Counted from the stretch's first letter, positions 7,851 to 14,689 are shown. The stretch is 23,571 nucleotides of DNA from DASWIG01 sp036397835 (GCA_036397835.1 DASWIG010000751.1:1-23571), one strand, 5' to 3'. Numbers and translations: made by a program. The notes: generated by a model from the letters alone, not told the origin.

Positions 7851-7856
7851 TATACT
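7851..7856 (+). promoter_or_regulatory. Likely -10 element (TATACT) of the deacetylase gene
   Basis: TATACT in the context GTCTATACTGG ends nine bases before the ATG at 7866, which would give a leader of only a few bases. No convincing -35 is seen. The same GTCTATACT context precedes the DUF3800 gene at 13108. Confidence 0.5.
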
Positions 7857-7865
7857 GGAGCGCCG

Positions 7866-8795
7866 ATGGACGTGACGCCGACCTGGCTTCCACCCGGCAA
7901 GGAAGCGGCCGTCTGCTTCAGCGTCGACGACGTCCACCCGGGGACGTCCGCCGACGCCTACGAGGCGGGCGGCGACCTCGAGCGCGGCGCCCTCGGACGG
8001 ATCGCGCGGCTGCTCGATCGTCACCCGCGCCTGGCGGTCACGCTCTTCGTCACGCCGGACTGGCGGCCGAACGGGCTGGTGGCCACGCGGCTGGCGGCCC
8101 GCGTCCCCGGGCTGCGCCGCCTGGTCCACGCCGCGAGCGTCCATCCCAAGGGGCGCATGCGCGTCGACCGCCATCCCGATTTCGTCGCCTTCCTGAACGC
8201 GATGCCGCGGACCGAGGTGGCGGTGCACGGGCTCCACCACCTGCACCCGGGCCCGCGCCTCGCCGTCGAGTTCCAGGCCCAGGACCGCGCCGAGTGCGGC
8301 CGCAAGCTGCGGGAGGCGCTGGCGATCTTCGACCGCGGCGGCTTGCGTTACGTGCGGGGGTTCGCGCCGCCGGCCTGGAACCTGCCGCCGCCGCTGGCGG
8401 AGGCCCTGGCCGACTGCTCCTTCGAGCTCGTGAGCTCGGCCCGCGACCTGCAAACGCCGGTGACGGCCGACGCCCGCGCCGCGATGAGCGGCCTTCACGG
8501 GGTCTCGCTGATCCATCCCGAGATCCTTCCCGGCTCCCGGCTGGTCCATTTCACGACCAACTTCCAGGCGACGTCGCCGCGCGAGCGCGCCTACGCCGTG
8601 GTCGAGCACGGCGGCCTGCTGGCGGTCAAGGCCCACGCCTTCAAGCGCGGCGGCGGCCACACCATGCTCGACGGCCTCGACGAGCTCTACTGCAACTACC
8701 TCGACCTGCTGTTCGCCGATCTCGATCGGCGCTACGGAGACGCCCTGTGGTGGACCTCGATGGGCACGATCGCGCAACGCGTCCGCGCGGCCTGA
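7866..8795 (+). CDS. Polysaccharide deacetylase-like protein (NodB/CE4-like fold)
   Basis: A 309-residue protein, divergent from the glycan operon. It shows the CE4-like order of motifs: FSVDDVHPG with D21-D22 (catalytic base and metal ligand in TFDD-type motifs), VAVHGLHHLHPG (HxxxH-type metal ligands), RGFAPPAWN (the RxPxW-like third motif) and GGLLAVKAHAF (histidine near the C-terminus). These enzymes remove N- or O-acetyl groups from glycans. No signal peptide is seen, so it may act in the cytoplasm on a precursor or lipid-linked sugar. The ATG at 7866 is preferred over an in-frame ATG at 7677, because the intervening residues look non-coding and overlap the divergent gene and a -10 element lies just upstream. 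Its 3' end overlaps the next gene. Confidence 0.8.
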   Translation: MDVTPTWLPPGKEAAVCFSVDDVHPGTSADAYEAGGDLERGALGRIARLLDRHPRLAVTLFVTPDWRPNGLVATRLAARVPGLRRLVHAASVHPKGRMRVDRHPDFVAFLNAMPRTEVAVHGLHHLHPGPRLAVEFQAQDRAECGRKLREALAIFDRGGLRYVRGFAPPAWNLPPPLAEALADCSFELVSSARDLQTPVTADARAAMSGLHGVSLIHPEILPGSRLVHFTTNFQATSPRERAYAVVEHGGLLAVKAHAFKRGGGHTMLDGLDELYCNYLDLLFADLDRRYGDALWWTSMGTIAQRVRAA

Positions 8796-9691
8796 AAGCG
8801 CAGCTCCTGCCCGCCGGCGACGACGAGCGCTACCTGGAGCCGCTCAACGCCTGCTTCGGCGGCTGGGACCGGCGGGCCTGCTACTGGTACCACCGCCGGC
8901 CCTTCGCCGGCGTCGAGCCGGACGTGCTCGTGCTCTCCGAGGGCGGCCGCTGGGTGAGCGGAATGGGGCTCAACTACCGCCGGCTGTCCTCTCCCGGCGG
9001 CGCTTCGGCGCGGGCCGCGATCCTCACCGCCGGCTGGACCCGGCCCGAGCTCCGCGGACGCGGCTACTTCCAGGAGCTGGTCGCCGCCGCCGCGCGGGTC
9101 GCCGGCAGCCGGGGCTGCGCCCTGCTGGTGGGGTTCGTGACGGCGGACAACGCGAGCAACCGGGGCATGGCGAAAGCCGGCGCCGTCAACGTCCCCGGCT
9201 GGTACGTGACGCAGGGAGCGCGGGAGCGCGGCGCGGCCGCCGCGGTCAGGCCGGCGCCGGCCGACGCCGTGGAGCGTCTGCGCGCCCGGCGGCCGGCGCC
9301 GGGCGCCGTCCGCTTCGAGTACGAGCGCGTCGAGGACTGGCGCGCGCAGTTCCTCGAGCGTCTCCATCCCACCGAGGTGCTCGCGGTGGGCGACGCGGCG
9401 CTCGCGGTCGTCGAGCGGGTGGACGCCACCGACCGTCTCCAGCTCCTCGCCGCCGAAGGCGAGGAGCGGCCGGGCGCCCTCGCCGCCCTGGCGGCGCGCG
9501 CCCGCCGCCAGGGCCGCCGGTTCTTCACCTACTCGACGCGCCCGGAGACGGCGGCCGAGGCCGCGCGCCACGGCCTCGCCGTCAAGCCCGGCTGCGTCAC
9601 GGTGCTCGGCCTGCGCGGCGGCGAGCACACGGCCGCGGGCGAGCGCTGGGCGAGCCTCGCCTGGGACGTCGAGTCGGGGGACCGCATGTAA
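8750..9691 (+). CDS. GNAT-family acyltransferase
   Basis: About 313 residues. The acetyl-CoA-binding core is visible: a beta-strand WVSGMGLNYRRL, then AAILTAGWTRPELRGRGYFQELV (motif A of the RGxGxx type, here RGRGYF) and GCALLVGFVTADNASNRGMAKAGA (motif B, typical of N-acetyltransferases). The C-terminal ~150 residues form a second, more variable region with FFTYSTRP. It presumably acylates an amino sugar, protein or small molecule; pairing with the deacetylase suggests work on the same amino-sugar substrate. The start is uncertain: GTG at 8747 or 8750 overlaps the deacetylase by about 46 bases, and the alignable region begins only after that gene's stop (KAQLLPAGDDERYL), so a non-standard CTG near 8792 is possible. 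Confidence 0.8.
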   Translation: MDLDGHDRATRPRGLKAQLLPAGDDERYLEPLNACFGGWDRRACYWYHRRPFAGVEPDVLVLSEGGRWVSGMGLNYRRLSSPGGASARAAILTAGWTRPELRGRGYFQELVAAAARVAGSRGCALLVGFVTADNASNRGMAKAGAVNVPGWYVTQGARERGAAAAVRPAPADAVERLRARRPAPGAVRFEYERVEDWRAQFLERLHPTEVLAVGDAALAVVERVDATDRLQLLAAEGEERPGALAALAARARRQGRRFFTYSTRPETAAEAARHGLAVKPGCVTVLGLRGGEHTAAGERWASLAWDVESGDRM

Positions 9692-9697
9692 GATCTG

Positions 9698-9931
9698 ATG
9701 GCGATTCGCTATCTGACGGACCAGCACGTACGGCGTGCCGTCACGGAGGGCCTGCGAGCTCGCGGCGTCGACGTCGGGACGGCGTTCGAAGATGACTCTC
9801 ACGAGCTACCCGATCCTGAGTTGCTTGATCGAGCTACGGAGCGGGAGCGAGGGCGTGGAGCGCCCCCACCGAGACCGCCGCCAGCGCGAGGGCGCCTTCA
9901 GGGTGGCGGCACTCACCGTGCTTTGGGGTAG
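9698..9931 (+). pseudogene. Truncated DUF5615 PIN-like toxin remnant
   Basis: The first ~55 codons (MAIRYLTDQHVRRAVTEGLR, then ARGVDVGTAFEDDSHELPDPELLDRATERER) match the start of DUF5615 proteins, PIN-like putative nucleases often found as toxin-like partners: an Asp-bearing first strand (LTDQHV), then RGVDV and the DPELLDRA helix. The family's next part, a strand followed by the conserved VLxTxDxDF motif, is missing: after about 9866 the frame runs into Pro/Arg-rich sequence and no other frame restores it. The remnant starts six bases after the GNAT stop. No antitoxin gene is visible. Confidence 0.6.
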
Positions 9932-9941
9932 TGTGGCCGTC

Positions 9942-10062
9942 ATGAGCGCGCGAGACGGTCCGCCATGACGGCGAGGGCCGGACCTACGCGATCGACGGCG
10001 TGGGCCGCTACGGCGAGAGCCTGGTGATCATGGCGGGACGCTACCGCAAGGTCGCGGACTGA
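9942..10062 (+). pseudogene. Gene remnant: start region plus orphan C-terminus
   Basis: A TAGTGT hexamer sits seven bases before an ATG at 9942, which opens only an eight-codon frame. One frame over, without its own start codon, a coding-looking tail (HDGEGRTYAIDGVGRY, then GESLVIMAGRYRKVAD) runs to the TGA at 10060-10062. This is what an out-of-frame internal deletion of a small gene would leave. The family is not recognised. Chance coding-like sequence at this GC content is possible. Confidence 0.3.
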
Positions 10063-10122
10063 CGCCGTCGCGGCCCAAGCTCCCCGTCGGCGGCCGGCGA
10101 CCGGCATCGAGAGAATGACCGC

Positions 10123-12336
10123 ATGACCAAGGTCCCCGACTTCGCCGCCCTCGACTTCGACGCCCCCGAGGCGAGCTTCCCCGCCGCCGACCGCGCCGCC
10201 TGGGAAGCGGCCGTCGGCCGTCCCGTGGAGGAGCTGGCCTGGAAGACGCCGGAGCGGATCGCCGTCCGCCCGCTCTACTCGGCCGCCGACCTCGCGGACG
10301 TGGGCCACCTGGGCACCATGCCCGGCTTCCCGCCCTACGTGCGCGGCCCCTACGCCACCATGTACGTGCGCCGCCCGTGGACGATCCGCCAGTACGCCGG
10401 CTTCTCCACCGCCGAGCAGTCCAACGCCTTCTACCGCCGCAACCTGGCCGCCGGCCAGCGCGGCCTCTCCATCGCCTTCGACCTCCCCACCCACCGCGGC
10501 TACGACTCCGACCACCCCCGCGTCGCCGGCGACGTGGGCATGGCCGGCGTCGCCATCGACTCGATCCTCGACATGCGCACCCTCTTCGACGGCATTCCGC
10601 TCGACCGCATGAGCGTGTCGATGACGATGAACGGCGCCGTGCTGCCGGTGATGGCGCTCTACGTCGTCGCCGCCGAGGAGCAGGGCGTCGCGCCCGGCCA
10701 GCTCGCCGGGACGATCCAGAACGACGTCCTCAAAGAGTTCATGGTCCGCAACACCTACATCTACCCGCCCGAGCCCTCGATGCGGATCGTCGCCGACGTC
10801 TTCGCCTACACGTCCGAGCACATGCCGCGCTTCAACTCGATCTCGATCTCGGGCTACCACATGCAGGAAGCGGGGGCGACGGCGGACCTCGAGCTCGCCT
10901 ACACCCTGGCCGACGGCCTCGAGTACGTGCGCACCGGCCTCGCCGCCGGCCTCGCCGTCGACCGCTTCGCGCCGCGCCTGTCGTTCTTCTGGGCGATCGG
11001 CATGAACTACTTCATGGAGGTGGCGAAGCTGCGCGCCGCCCGCTACCTGTGGGCGCGCGCGATGCGCCAGTTCGCGCCCGAGGACCCCAAGTCGCTCGCC
11101 CTGCGCACCCACTGCCAGACCTCGGGCTGGAGCCTCACGGCCCAGGACGTGCTCAACAACGTGACCCGCACCTGCGTCGAGGCGATGGCGGCCGTCCACG
11201 GCCACACCCAGTCGCTGCACACCAACGCCCTCGACGAGGCCCTGGCCCTGCCCACCGACTTCTCCGCCCGCATCGCCCGCGACACCCAGCTCTACCTCCA
11301 GCACGAGACCGGGAGCTGCCAGGTGATCGACCCGTGGGGCGGCAGCTACTACGTGGAGCGCCTCACCCACGATCTCGCCCGCCGGGCCATCGCCCACATT
11401 GAGGAGATCGAGGCGCTCGGCGGCATGGCGCGGGCGATCGCCACCGGGCTGCCGAAGATGCGCATCGAGGAGGCGGCGGCGCGCACCCAGGCGCTGATCG
11501 ACGCCGGCCGGCGGACGATCGTGGGCGTCAACAAGTACCGCGTCGTCGACGACGAGCCCGTCGAGGTGCTGAGGGTCGACAACACGGCGGTGCGCGAGGC
11601 CCAGATCGCCCGCCTCGCCGAGCTGCGCGCGAGCCGCGACGCGCGGCGCGTGGAGGCGGCCCTGGACGCCCTCGCCGGCGCCGCCGGCAGCGGCGGGGGC
11701 AACCTCCTCGCGCTCGCCGTCGACGCCGCCCGCGCCCGCGCTACAGTAGGGGAGATCTCGGACGCCCTGGCGCGCGTGTGGGGTCGCCACCAGGCGCAGG
11801 TGCGGACGATCACCGGAGTCTACGGACGCGAGATGGGAGACGACGACGCCGTCCGCGCGGTGCGCCGCCTGGCCGACGCCTTCGCCGCCGCCGAAGGCCG
11901 CCGGCCGCGCATCCTGGTGGCCAAGATGGGCCAGGACGGCCACGACCGCGGCCAGAAGGTGATCGCCACCGCGTTCGTCGACCTCGGCTTCGACGTCGAC
12001 GTGGGGCCGCTGTTCCAGACGCCGGAGGAAGTGGCGCGCCAGGCGGTGGAGAACGACGTCCACGTGATCGGCGCCAGCTCGCTCGCCGCCGGCCACCTGA
12101 CCTTGGTGCCGAAGCTGCGCGAGGCATTGGCCGAGCTCGGCCGCGAGGACATCGTGATCGTCGTCGGCGGCGTGGTGCCGCCGCAGGACTACGAGGCGCT
12201 CTACGAGGCCGGCGCCGCCGCCGTCTTCGGCCCCGGCACCGTCATCCCCGAGGCGGCGAGCCGGATCCTCGAGGAGCTGGCGCAGCGTCTGGGGCTCGGC
12301 CCGCTGCCGCATCCCGACGCCGCCCGCGCCTGGTGA
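10123..12336 (+). CDS. scpA: Methylmalonyl-CoA mutase, full-length single chain
   Basis: A 737-residue adenosylcobalamin-dependent mutase interconverting methylmalonyl-CoA and succinyl-CoA, in propionate, odd-chain or branched-chain degradation or the reverse carboxylation route. The catalytic barrel carries the family signature RGPYATMY (74-81, including the active-site Tyr), RPWTIRQYAGF, GLSIAFDLPTHRGYDSDH and SVSMTMNGAVLPV. The C-terminal cobalamin domain has the base-off motif DxHxxG (D605, H607, G610), with SSLAAGHLTLVP and VVGGVVPPQDY. Length and order match ScpA/MutB-type enzymes carrying both domains on one chain. No MutA partner, MeaB chaperone or epimerase lies alongside. The ATG at 10123 follows a GAGAGA ribosome site. 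Its stop abuts a decayed TIR fragment on the other strand. Confidence 0.97.
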   Translation: MTKVPDFAALDFDAPEASFPAADRAAWEAAVGRPVEELAWKTPERIAVRPLYSAADLADVGHLGTMPGFPPYVRGPYATMYVRRPWTIRQYAGFSTAEQSNAFYRRNLAAGQRGLSIAFDLPTHRGYDSDHPRVAGDVGMAGVAIDSILDMRTLFDGIPLDRMSVSMTMNGAVLPVMALYVVAAEEQGVAPGQLAGTIQNDVLKEFMVRNTYIYPPEPSMRIVADVFAYTSEHMPRFNSISISGYHMQEAGATADLELAYTLADGLEYVRTGLAAGLAVDRFAPRLSFFWAIGMNYFMEVAKLRAARYLWARAMRQFAPEDPKSLALRTHCQTSGWSLTAQDVLNNVTRTCVEAMAAVHGHTQSLHTNALDEALALPTDFSARIARDTQLYLQHETGSCQVIDPWGGSYYVERLTHDLARRAIAHIEEIEALGGMARAIATGLPKMRIEEAAARTQALIDAGRRTIVGVNKYRVVDDEPVEVLRVDNTAVREAQIARLAELRASRDARRVEAALDALAGAAGSGGGNLLALAVDAARARATVGEISDALARVWGRHQAQVRTITGVYGREMGDDDAVRAVRRLADAFAAAEGRRPRILVAKMGQDGHDRGQKVIATAFVDLGFDVDVGPLFQTPEEVARQAVENDVHVIGASSLAAGHLTLVPKLREALAELGREDIVIVVGGVVPPQDYEALYEAGAAAVFGPGTVIPEAASRILEELAQRLGLGPLPHPDAARAW

Positions 12337-12416
12337 CCCTGTTCCGCGAACCGAGCCCTGAGCCTCTCGGCCGCCTCGTTGTCGAGGCTGCTGTGGCTGA
12401 TGAAAAGTGTGCTTAT
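12336..12416 (-). pseudogene. TIR-domain remnant with lost start codon
   Basis: Read leftward from 12416 the translation is I-STLFISHSSLDNEAAERL, then RARFAEQG. This is the characteristic first strand and helix of a TIR domain (FISHSSxDN, then a helix ending in xxQG). The first codon is ATA where an ATG would be expected, and no other start is in frame just upstream. The match stops at the mutase stop codon (12334-12336), where the usual next strand (SxFLD) is missing. Only about 27 codons remain, so this is debris of a TIR-containing gene, a class often tied to immune NADase or signalling functions. The assignment rests on a short but distinctive stretch. Confidence 0.55.
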
Positions 12417-12444
12417 GCTCGCGCCGGGTGCTGCGGAGAAGACC

Positions 12445-12779
12445 CTACTCGCCGCCGTCCTCGGCCAGCGCGTAGAGGTGGCCCCGAGTGCGGACGAAGA
12501 GCGCGCCGTCCGAGATCGCCGGGGTGGACATCGTCTCCTCCTCCATGTCGTTGACGGCGAGCTCTTCGTACTTCGGCCCTGCCTTGACGACCACGATCAA
12601 TCCCTCCTGGTTGGGGAAGTACAGGCGGCCGTCGGCGGCCACCGGCGAGCCGGTGAAGCCGTTGCCCTGGCTGAAGCGGGCGCGGTAGACGCTCTCGCCC
12701 GTCGACGCGTCGTAGGTCGCCAGGCGGCCGCCGGCTGCGGAACGGTCAGAAATACGAGGAGCAGCGCCCAGCGTGGCAT
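12445..12779 (-). pseudogene. PQQ-like beta-propeller protein with internal deletion
   Basis: A strong ribosome site (AAGGAG) precedes an ATG at 12779 and a textbook signal peptide (MPRWALLLVFLTVPQPAAAW). Immediately after it, a different frame carries the C-terminal blades of a PQQ-type beta-propeller: GRLATYDASTGESVYRARF, then GSPVAADGRLYFPNQEGLI, TPAISDGALFVRTRGHLYAL, ending at TAG 12445-12447. The signal peptide frame itself runs out at 12597. The two ends of one gene therefore seem joined by a large out-of-frame deletion. Intact relatives are periplasmic or secreted propellers of ~400-500 residues. An assembly error in a repetitive gene is the main alternative. Confidence 0.7.
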
Positions 12780-12814
12780 GATAGTCTCCTTCGGAGTCTC
12801 GGTGAGAGACCCTA

Positions 12815-12949
12815 TCACTCGTAGTCGATATAGCGCGCCGTCTCGTCGGCCACCTCGCGGCCGCAGAGCGTCTCGACGAGGTGGAAGGCCATGTCGATGC
12901 CGGCCGCCACCCCCGCCGAGGTCACCACGCTGCCGGCGTCGACCCGGGG
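12815..12949 (-). pseudogene. C-terminal remnant of a DJ-1/PfpI (GATase-1-like) protein
   Basis: The last ~43 codons read RVDAGSVVTSAGVAAGIDMA, then FHLVETLCGREVADETARYI. This is the typical C-terminus of DJ-1/PfpI proteins of the AraC-like or isonitrile hydratase subgroup, whose hallmark is the VTSAGVxAGIDMAL segment. The part carrying the nucleophilic Cys is absent: upstream of about 12950 the sequence becomes unrelated and enters the direct repeat that begins at 12976. The frame stays open into the repeat, so a chimeric product is possible but unlikely to be functional. Confidence 0.65.
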
Positions 12950-12975
12950 CTGGCTATCAACCGGGAGCCCGGCAC

Positions 12976-13048
12976 TAGTGTCGACAGACACCCCAGAATC
13001 AGCGACTTGCGGCCGGCAAGGCGCTCCGCCAGCCGGCGACACCAACCT
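12976..13048. repeat. Direct repeat, left copy (73 bp), flanking the DUF3800 gene
   Basis: It starts TAGTGTCGACAGACAC, continues with CAGAATCAGCGACTTGCGG and ends GACACCAACCT. It matches the right copy at 14117-14199 along its whole length, apart from about seven substitutions and an indel of about ten bases after ACAC. The core holds a GTGTC-GACA-GACAC hairpin. Confidence 0.85.
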
Positions 13049-13107
13049 CGCGCCCCCCGGCCTTAATGACGACGCGCTTCCTCGTCTCCTCAAGTCTGGT
13101 TCCGGTC

Positions 13108-13113
13108 TATACT
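13108..13113 (+). promoter_or_regulatory. Likely -10 element (TATACT) of the DUF3800 gene
   Basis: TATACT in the context GTCTATACTTGG is separated by six bases from the ATG at 13120, which places the expected transcription start on or next to the A of the ATG. This implies a leaderless message, and no Shine-Dalgarno-like sequence is present. The -35 region is poor. Confidence 0.55.
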
Positions 13114-13119
13114 TGGTCC

Positions 13120-14013
13120 ATGAGCTACCTCCTGTTCCTTGACGAATCGGGTCTTGATCAACGTCACTCGCCCTACGAGGTCCTTGCAGGGGTGGCGATC
13201 CGCGATCAGCATCTTTGGGATCTCGTCTGCCAGGTCCGGGAGGCGGAGCTCGAGTACTTCGGCCGGCGATTGAGCGACGGTGATTTGGAGCTCAAGGCCA
13301 AGAAGCTCTTGAAGCGAAAGACCTTCCGTCTCGCGGCGCAGGCACCTCCAATCAGCACCAGTGAGCGCAAAGATCTGACCGTGAGGTGCCTCGAGAAGGG
13401 AGATAGTGCCAGGGGCCGTCAAGCGGAGAGCGGCGTTACCCGCCAGGAATTAACGGCTCTCGCCCAGACGAAGCTCGCCTTCGTCGAGCAACTGCTCGAG
13501 CTCTGTGGACGACACTCCATACGAACCTTCGCAAGCATAGTATCTGCAAGTGCGCCGCGGCCAGCGGGTCACTTCCTGCGGAAAGATTATGCGTACCTTT
13601 TCGAGCGCTTCTACTACTTCTTGGAGGATCAACGGCTCGACGAGTTGGGACTGGTGATCTTCGACGAGCTGGAGCGTTCACAGTGCCACTTGCTCACAGA
13701 ACAAATGGCCCTGTATTTTCGAGAAACGGCGAAGGGAAGGCTCCGGGCAGGTAGGATCATCCCGGAACCGTTTTTCGTCCACAGCGAGCTTACAACGGCG
13801 ATACAAATCGCCGACCTCGTCGCCTACATCGTGTGCTGGGGTGTTCGATTCGGCTCCGCGATGGTCGAGCCGAGACGAGAGGAGCTGGAGTCGTTGGCGG
13901 ATCTCGTCTGCCAGCTTCGCGTCAGGACGACGCGCGAGATCATGGGTCGGCCGGACCACCCGATCTGGAGCTTCACGTTCATCGATGATCTTCGACCGCG
14001 GGAGGAAAGGTAG
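13120..14013 (+). CDS. DUF3800 family protein (RNase H-like fold, putative nuclease)
   Basis: A 297-residue protein with the family hallmarks: N-terminal YLLFLDESG (D8, E9), a central GLVIFDELERS strand (D182, E183) and a C-terminal TTAIQIADLVAYI (D232). These acidic positions fit the predicted RNase H-like active site of DUF3800, whose members occur in mobile and defence contexts; the biochemical role is not established. Codon use is markedly less GC-rich than the flanking genes (for example GAT, CTT, GAG and TTC choices), and the gene lies between two copies of a direct repeat with gene remnants on both sides, indicating recent arrival. The ATG at 13120 is chosen over one at 13066 because homology-like sequence begins there and a -10 element sits six bases upstream. 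Confidence 0.85.
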   Translation: MSYLLFLDESGLDQRHSPYEVLAGVAIRDQHLWDLVCQVREAELEYFGRRLSDGDLELKAKKLLKRKTFRLAAQAPPISTSERKDLTVRCLEKGDSARGRQAESGVTRQELTALAQTKLAFVEQLLELCGRHSIRTFASIVSASAPRPAGHFLRKDYAYLFERFYYFLEDQRLDELGLVIFDELERSQCHLLTEQMALYFRETAKGRLRAGRIIPEPFFVHSELTTAIQIADLVAYIVCWGVRFGSAMVEPRREELESLADLVCQLRVRTTREIMGRPDHPIWSFTFIDDLRPREER

Positions 14014-14062
14014 AGCAAAAGAAAAGGCAATGCCGGTTTCCCGGTCAAAGCCTCCAGTTGGA

Positions 14063-14091
14063 ATCCTACCCCTTCGCCCCAGTGTTGTCAA
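14063..14091 (-). promoter_or_regulatory. Consensus-like sigma70 promoter pointing into DUF3800 antisense
   Basis: On the minus strand TTGACA (14091-14086), a 17-base spacer and TAGGAT (14068-14063) form one of the best housekeeping promoters in the window. Transcription would start near 14056 and run antisense through the DUF3800 gene. No convincing coding gene lies downstream of it on that strand. Confidence 0.55.
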
Positions 14092-14116
14092 GCCCCCTGC
14101 TTAGTGTTGCCCTGCT

Positions 14117-14199
14117 TAGTGTTGACAGACACTTATAACTTCCTCAGAATCAGCGACTTACGGCCGGCAGGGCGCTCCGCCAACCGGGGACGCCAACCT
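14117..14199. repeat. Direct repeat, right copy (83 bp), flanking the DUF3800 gene
   Basis: It starts TAGTGTTGACAGACAC, continues with CAGAATCAGCGACTTACGG and ends GACGCCAACCT, in the same orientation as the copy at 12976-13048 but with about ten extra bases (TTATAACTTC region). Just upstream, CCCTGCTTAGTGTTG occurs twice in tandem (about 14095-14124), duplicating the repeat's edge. The copy also contains TTGACA-17-CAGAAT, which could act as a rightward promoter. Confidence 0.85.
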
Positions 14200-14228
14200 A
14201 GAGTCGGTCAAGAAGGCGGGTGAGAGGC

Positions 14229-14418
14229 GAGAATCGGGTGTATTGGGGGCGCGAATCGACCCACAGGCGACGAGGGCGGTTGACCGCGTGGGGACGAGCG
14301 GCACCGGAAAGAGCGCCTCCGCCGCGGTCTGGTTGATGAGGACGACCCTCGCCGAGTCCCAGTCGTCCGCCGCCGTGCGGACCGAGGACCCAGGGCGCCG
14401 GACAGGAGTTTTCGCCAA
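14229..14418 (-). pseudogene. Short MacB/ADOP-type permease fragment
   Basis: The minus strand reads RTAADDWDSARVVLINQTAA, then EALFP, in an open frame. The pattern VVLINQTAAEALFP is typical of the periplasmic domain of FtsX/MacB-like permeases (ADOP family), where it is followed by a GEDPxG motif. Here the sequence diverges right after ALFP, so perhaps 25 residues are recognisable. The remainder, 14200-14228 and 14419-14549, shows no supported gene. The whole interval looks like decayed sequence next to the DUF3800 repeat. Confidence 0.4.
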
Positions 14419-14549
14419 CCTGGAGATTTCTTTCCTACGGATTCGCCAAACAGGCCGCCGGCAGCGCTCCTATCCTCGCTCGCGTCGCCACCGATGACCA
14501 TCTGGGCGAGCCGAAGAGGAAGAAAGACCATGAACGAGAGACCAGACCG

Positions 14550-14666
14550 CTACCGAGCCATCCGGAACGTGGCGAGCCTCGCCCGGCACGCCAGGAAGGT
14601 GGCCGCGGCACCGGCTGCCAGGCCCACGAGGAGCGCGAGGCCCACCAGGAGCGCGGTCACAGTCAT
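14550..14666 (-). CDS. Possible small single-helix membrane protein
   Basis: A 38-codon frame downstream of the cupin gene on the same strand. Its N-terminal ~30 residues are one hydrophobic helix (MTVTALLVGLALLVGLAAGA, then AATFL), followed by a basic tail (CRARLATFRMAR). A GGAGG sits about 14 bases before the ATG, overlapping the cupin stop, which is wider than ideal. It could be a genuine small membrane protein in an operon with the cupin, or the surviving N-terminus of a longer anchored protein whose remainder has been lost in the adjacent debris. Confidence 0.35.
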   Translation of the reverse strand: MTVTALLVGLALLVGLAAGAAATFLACRARLATFRMAR

Positions 14667-14689
14667 GGCGTCCCGCGGGCGCGGTCCTC

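Noticed and set aside
9689..9694. TAAGAT before the DUF5615 remnant as a -10 element
   Set aside because: Only three bases separate it from the ATG, too close for transcription to include the start codon.
10123..12312. Long open frames on the minus strand opposite the mutase
   Set aside because: Low-complexity His/Arg/Val/Gly composition typical of GC-rich antisense frames; the plus strand has full family motifs.
13678..14091. Antisense open frame downstream of the strong leftward promoter
   Set aside because: The translation is a shadow of DUF3800 with no domain-like pattern, and no ribosome site precedes its TTG.
12976..14199. Direct repeats as integron attC sites
   Set aside because: Neither copy has paired GTTRRRY and RYYYAAC core sites, and no integrase is present.
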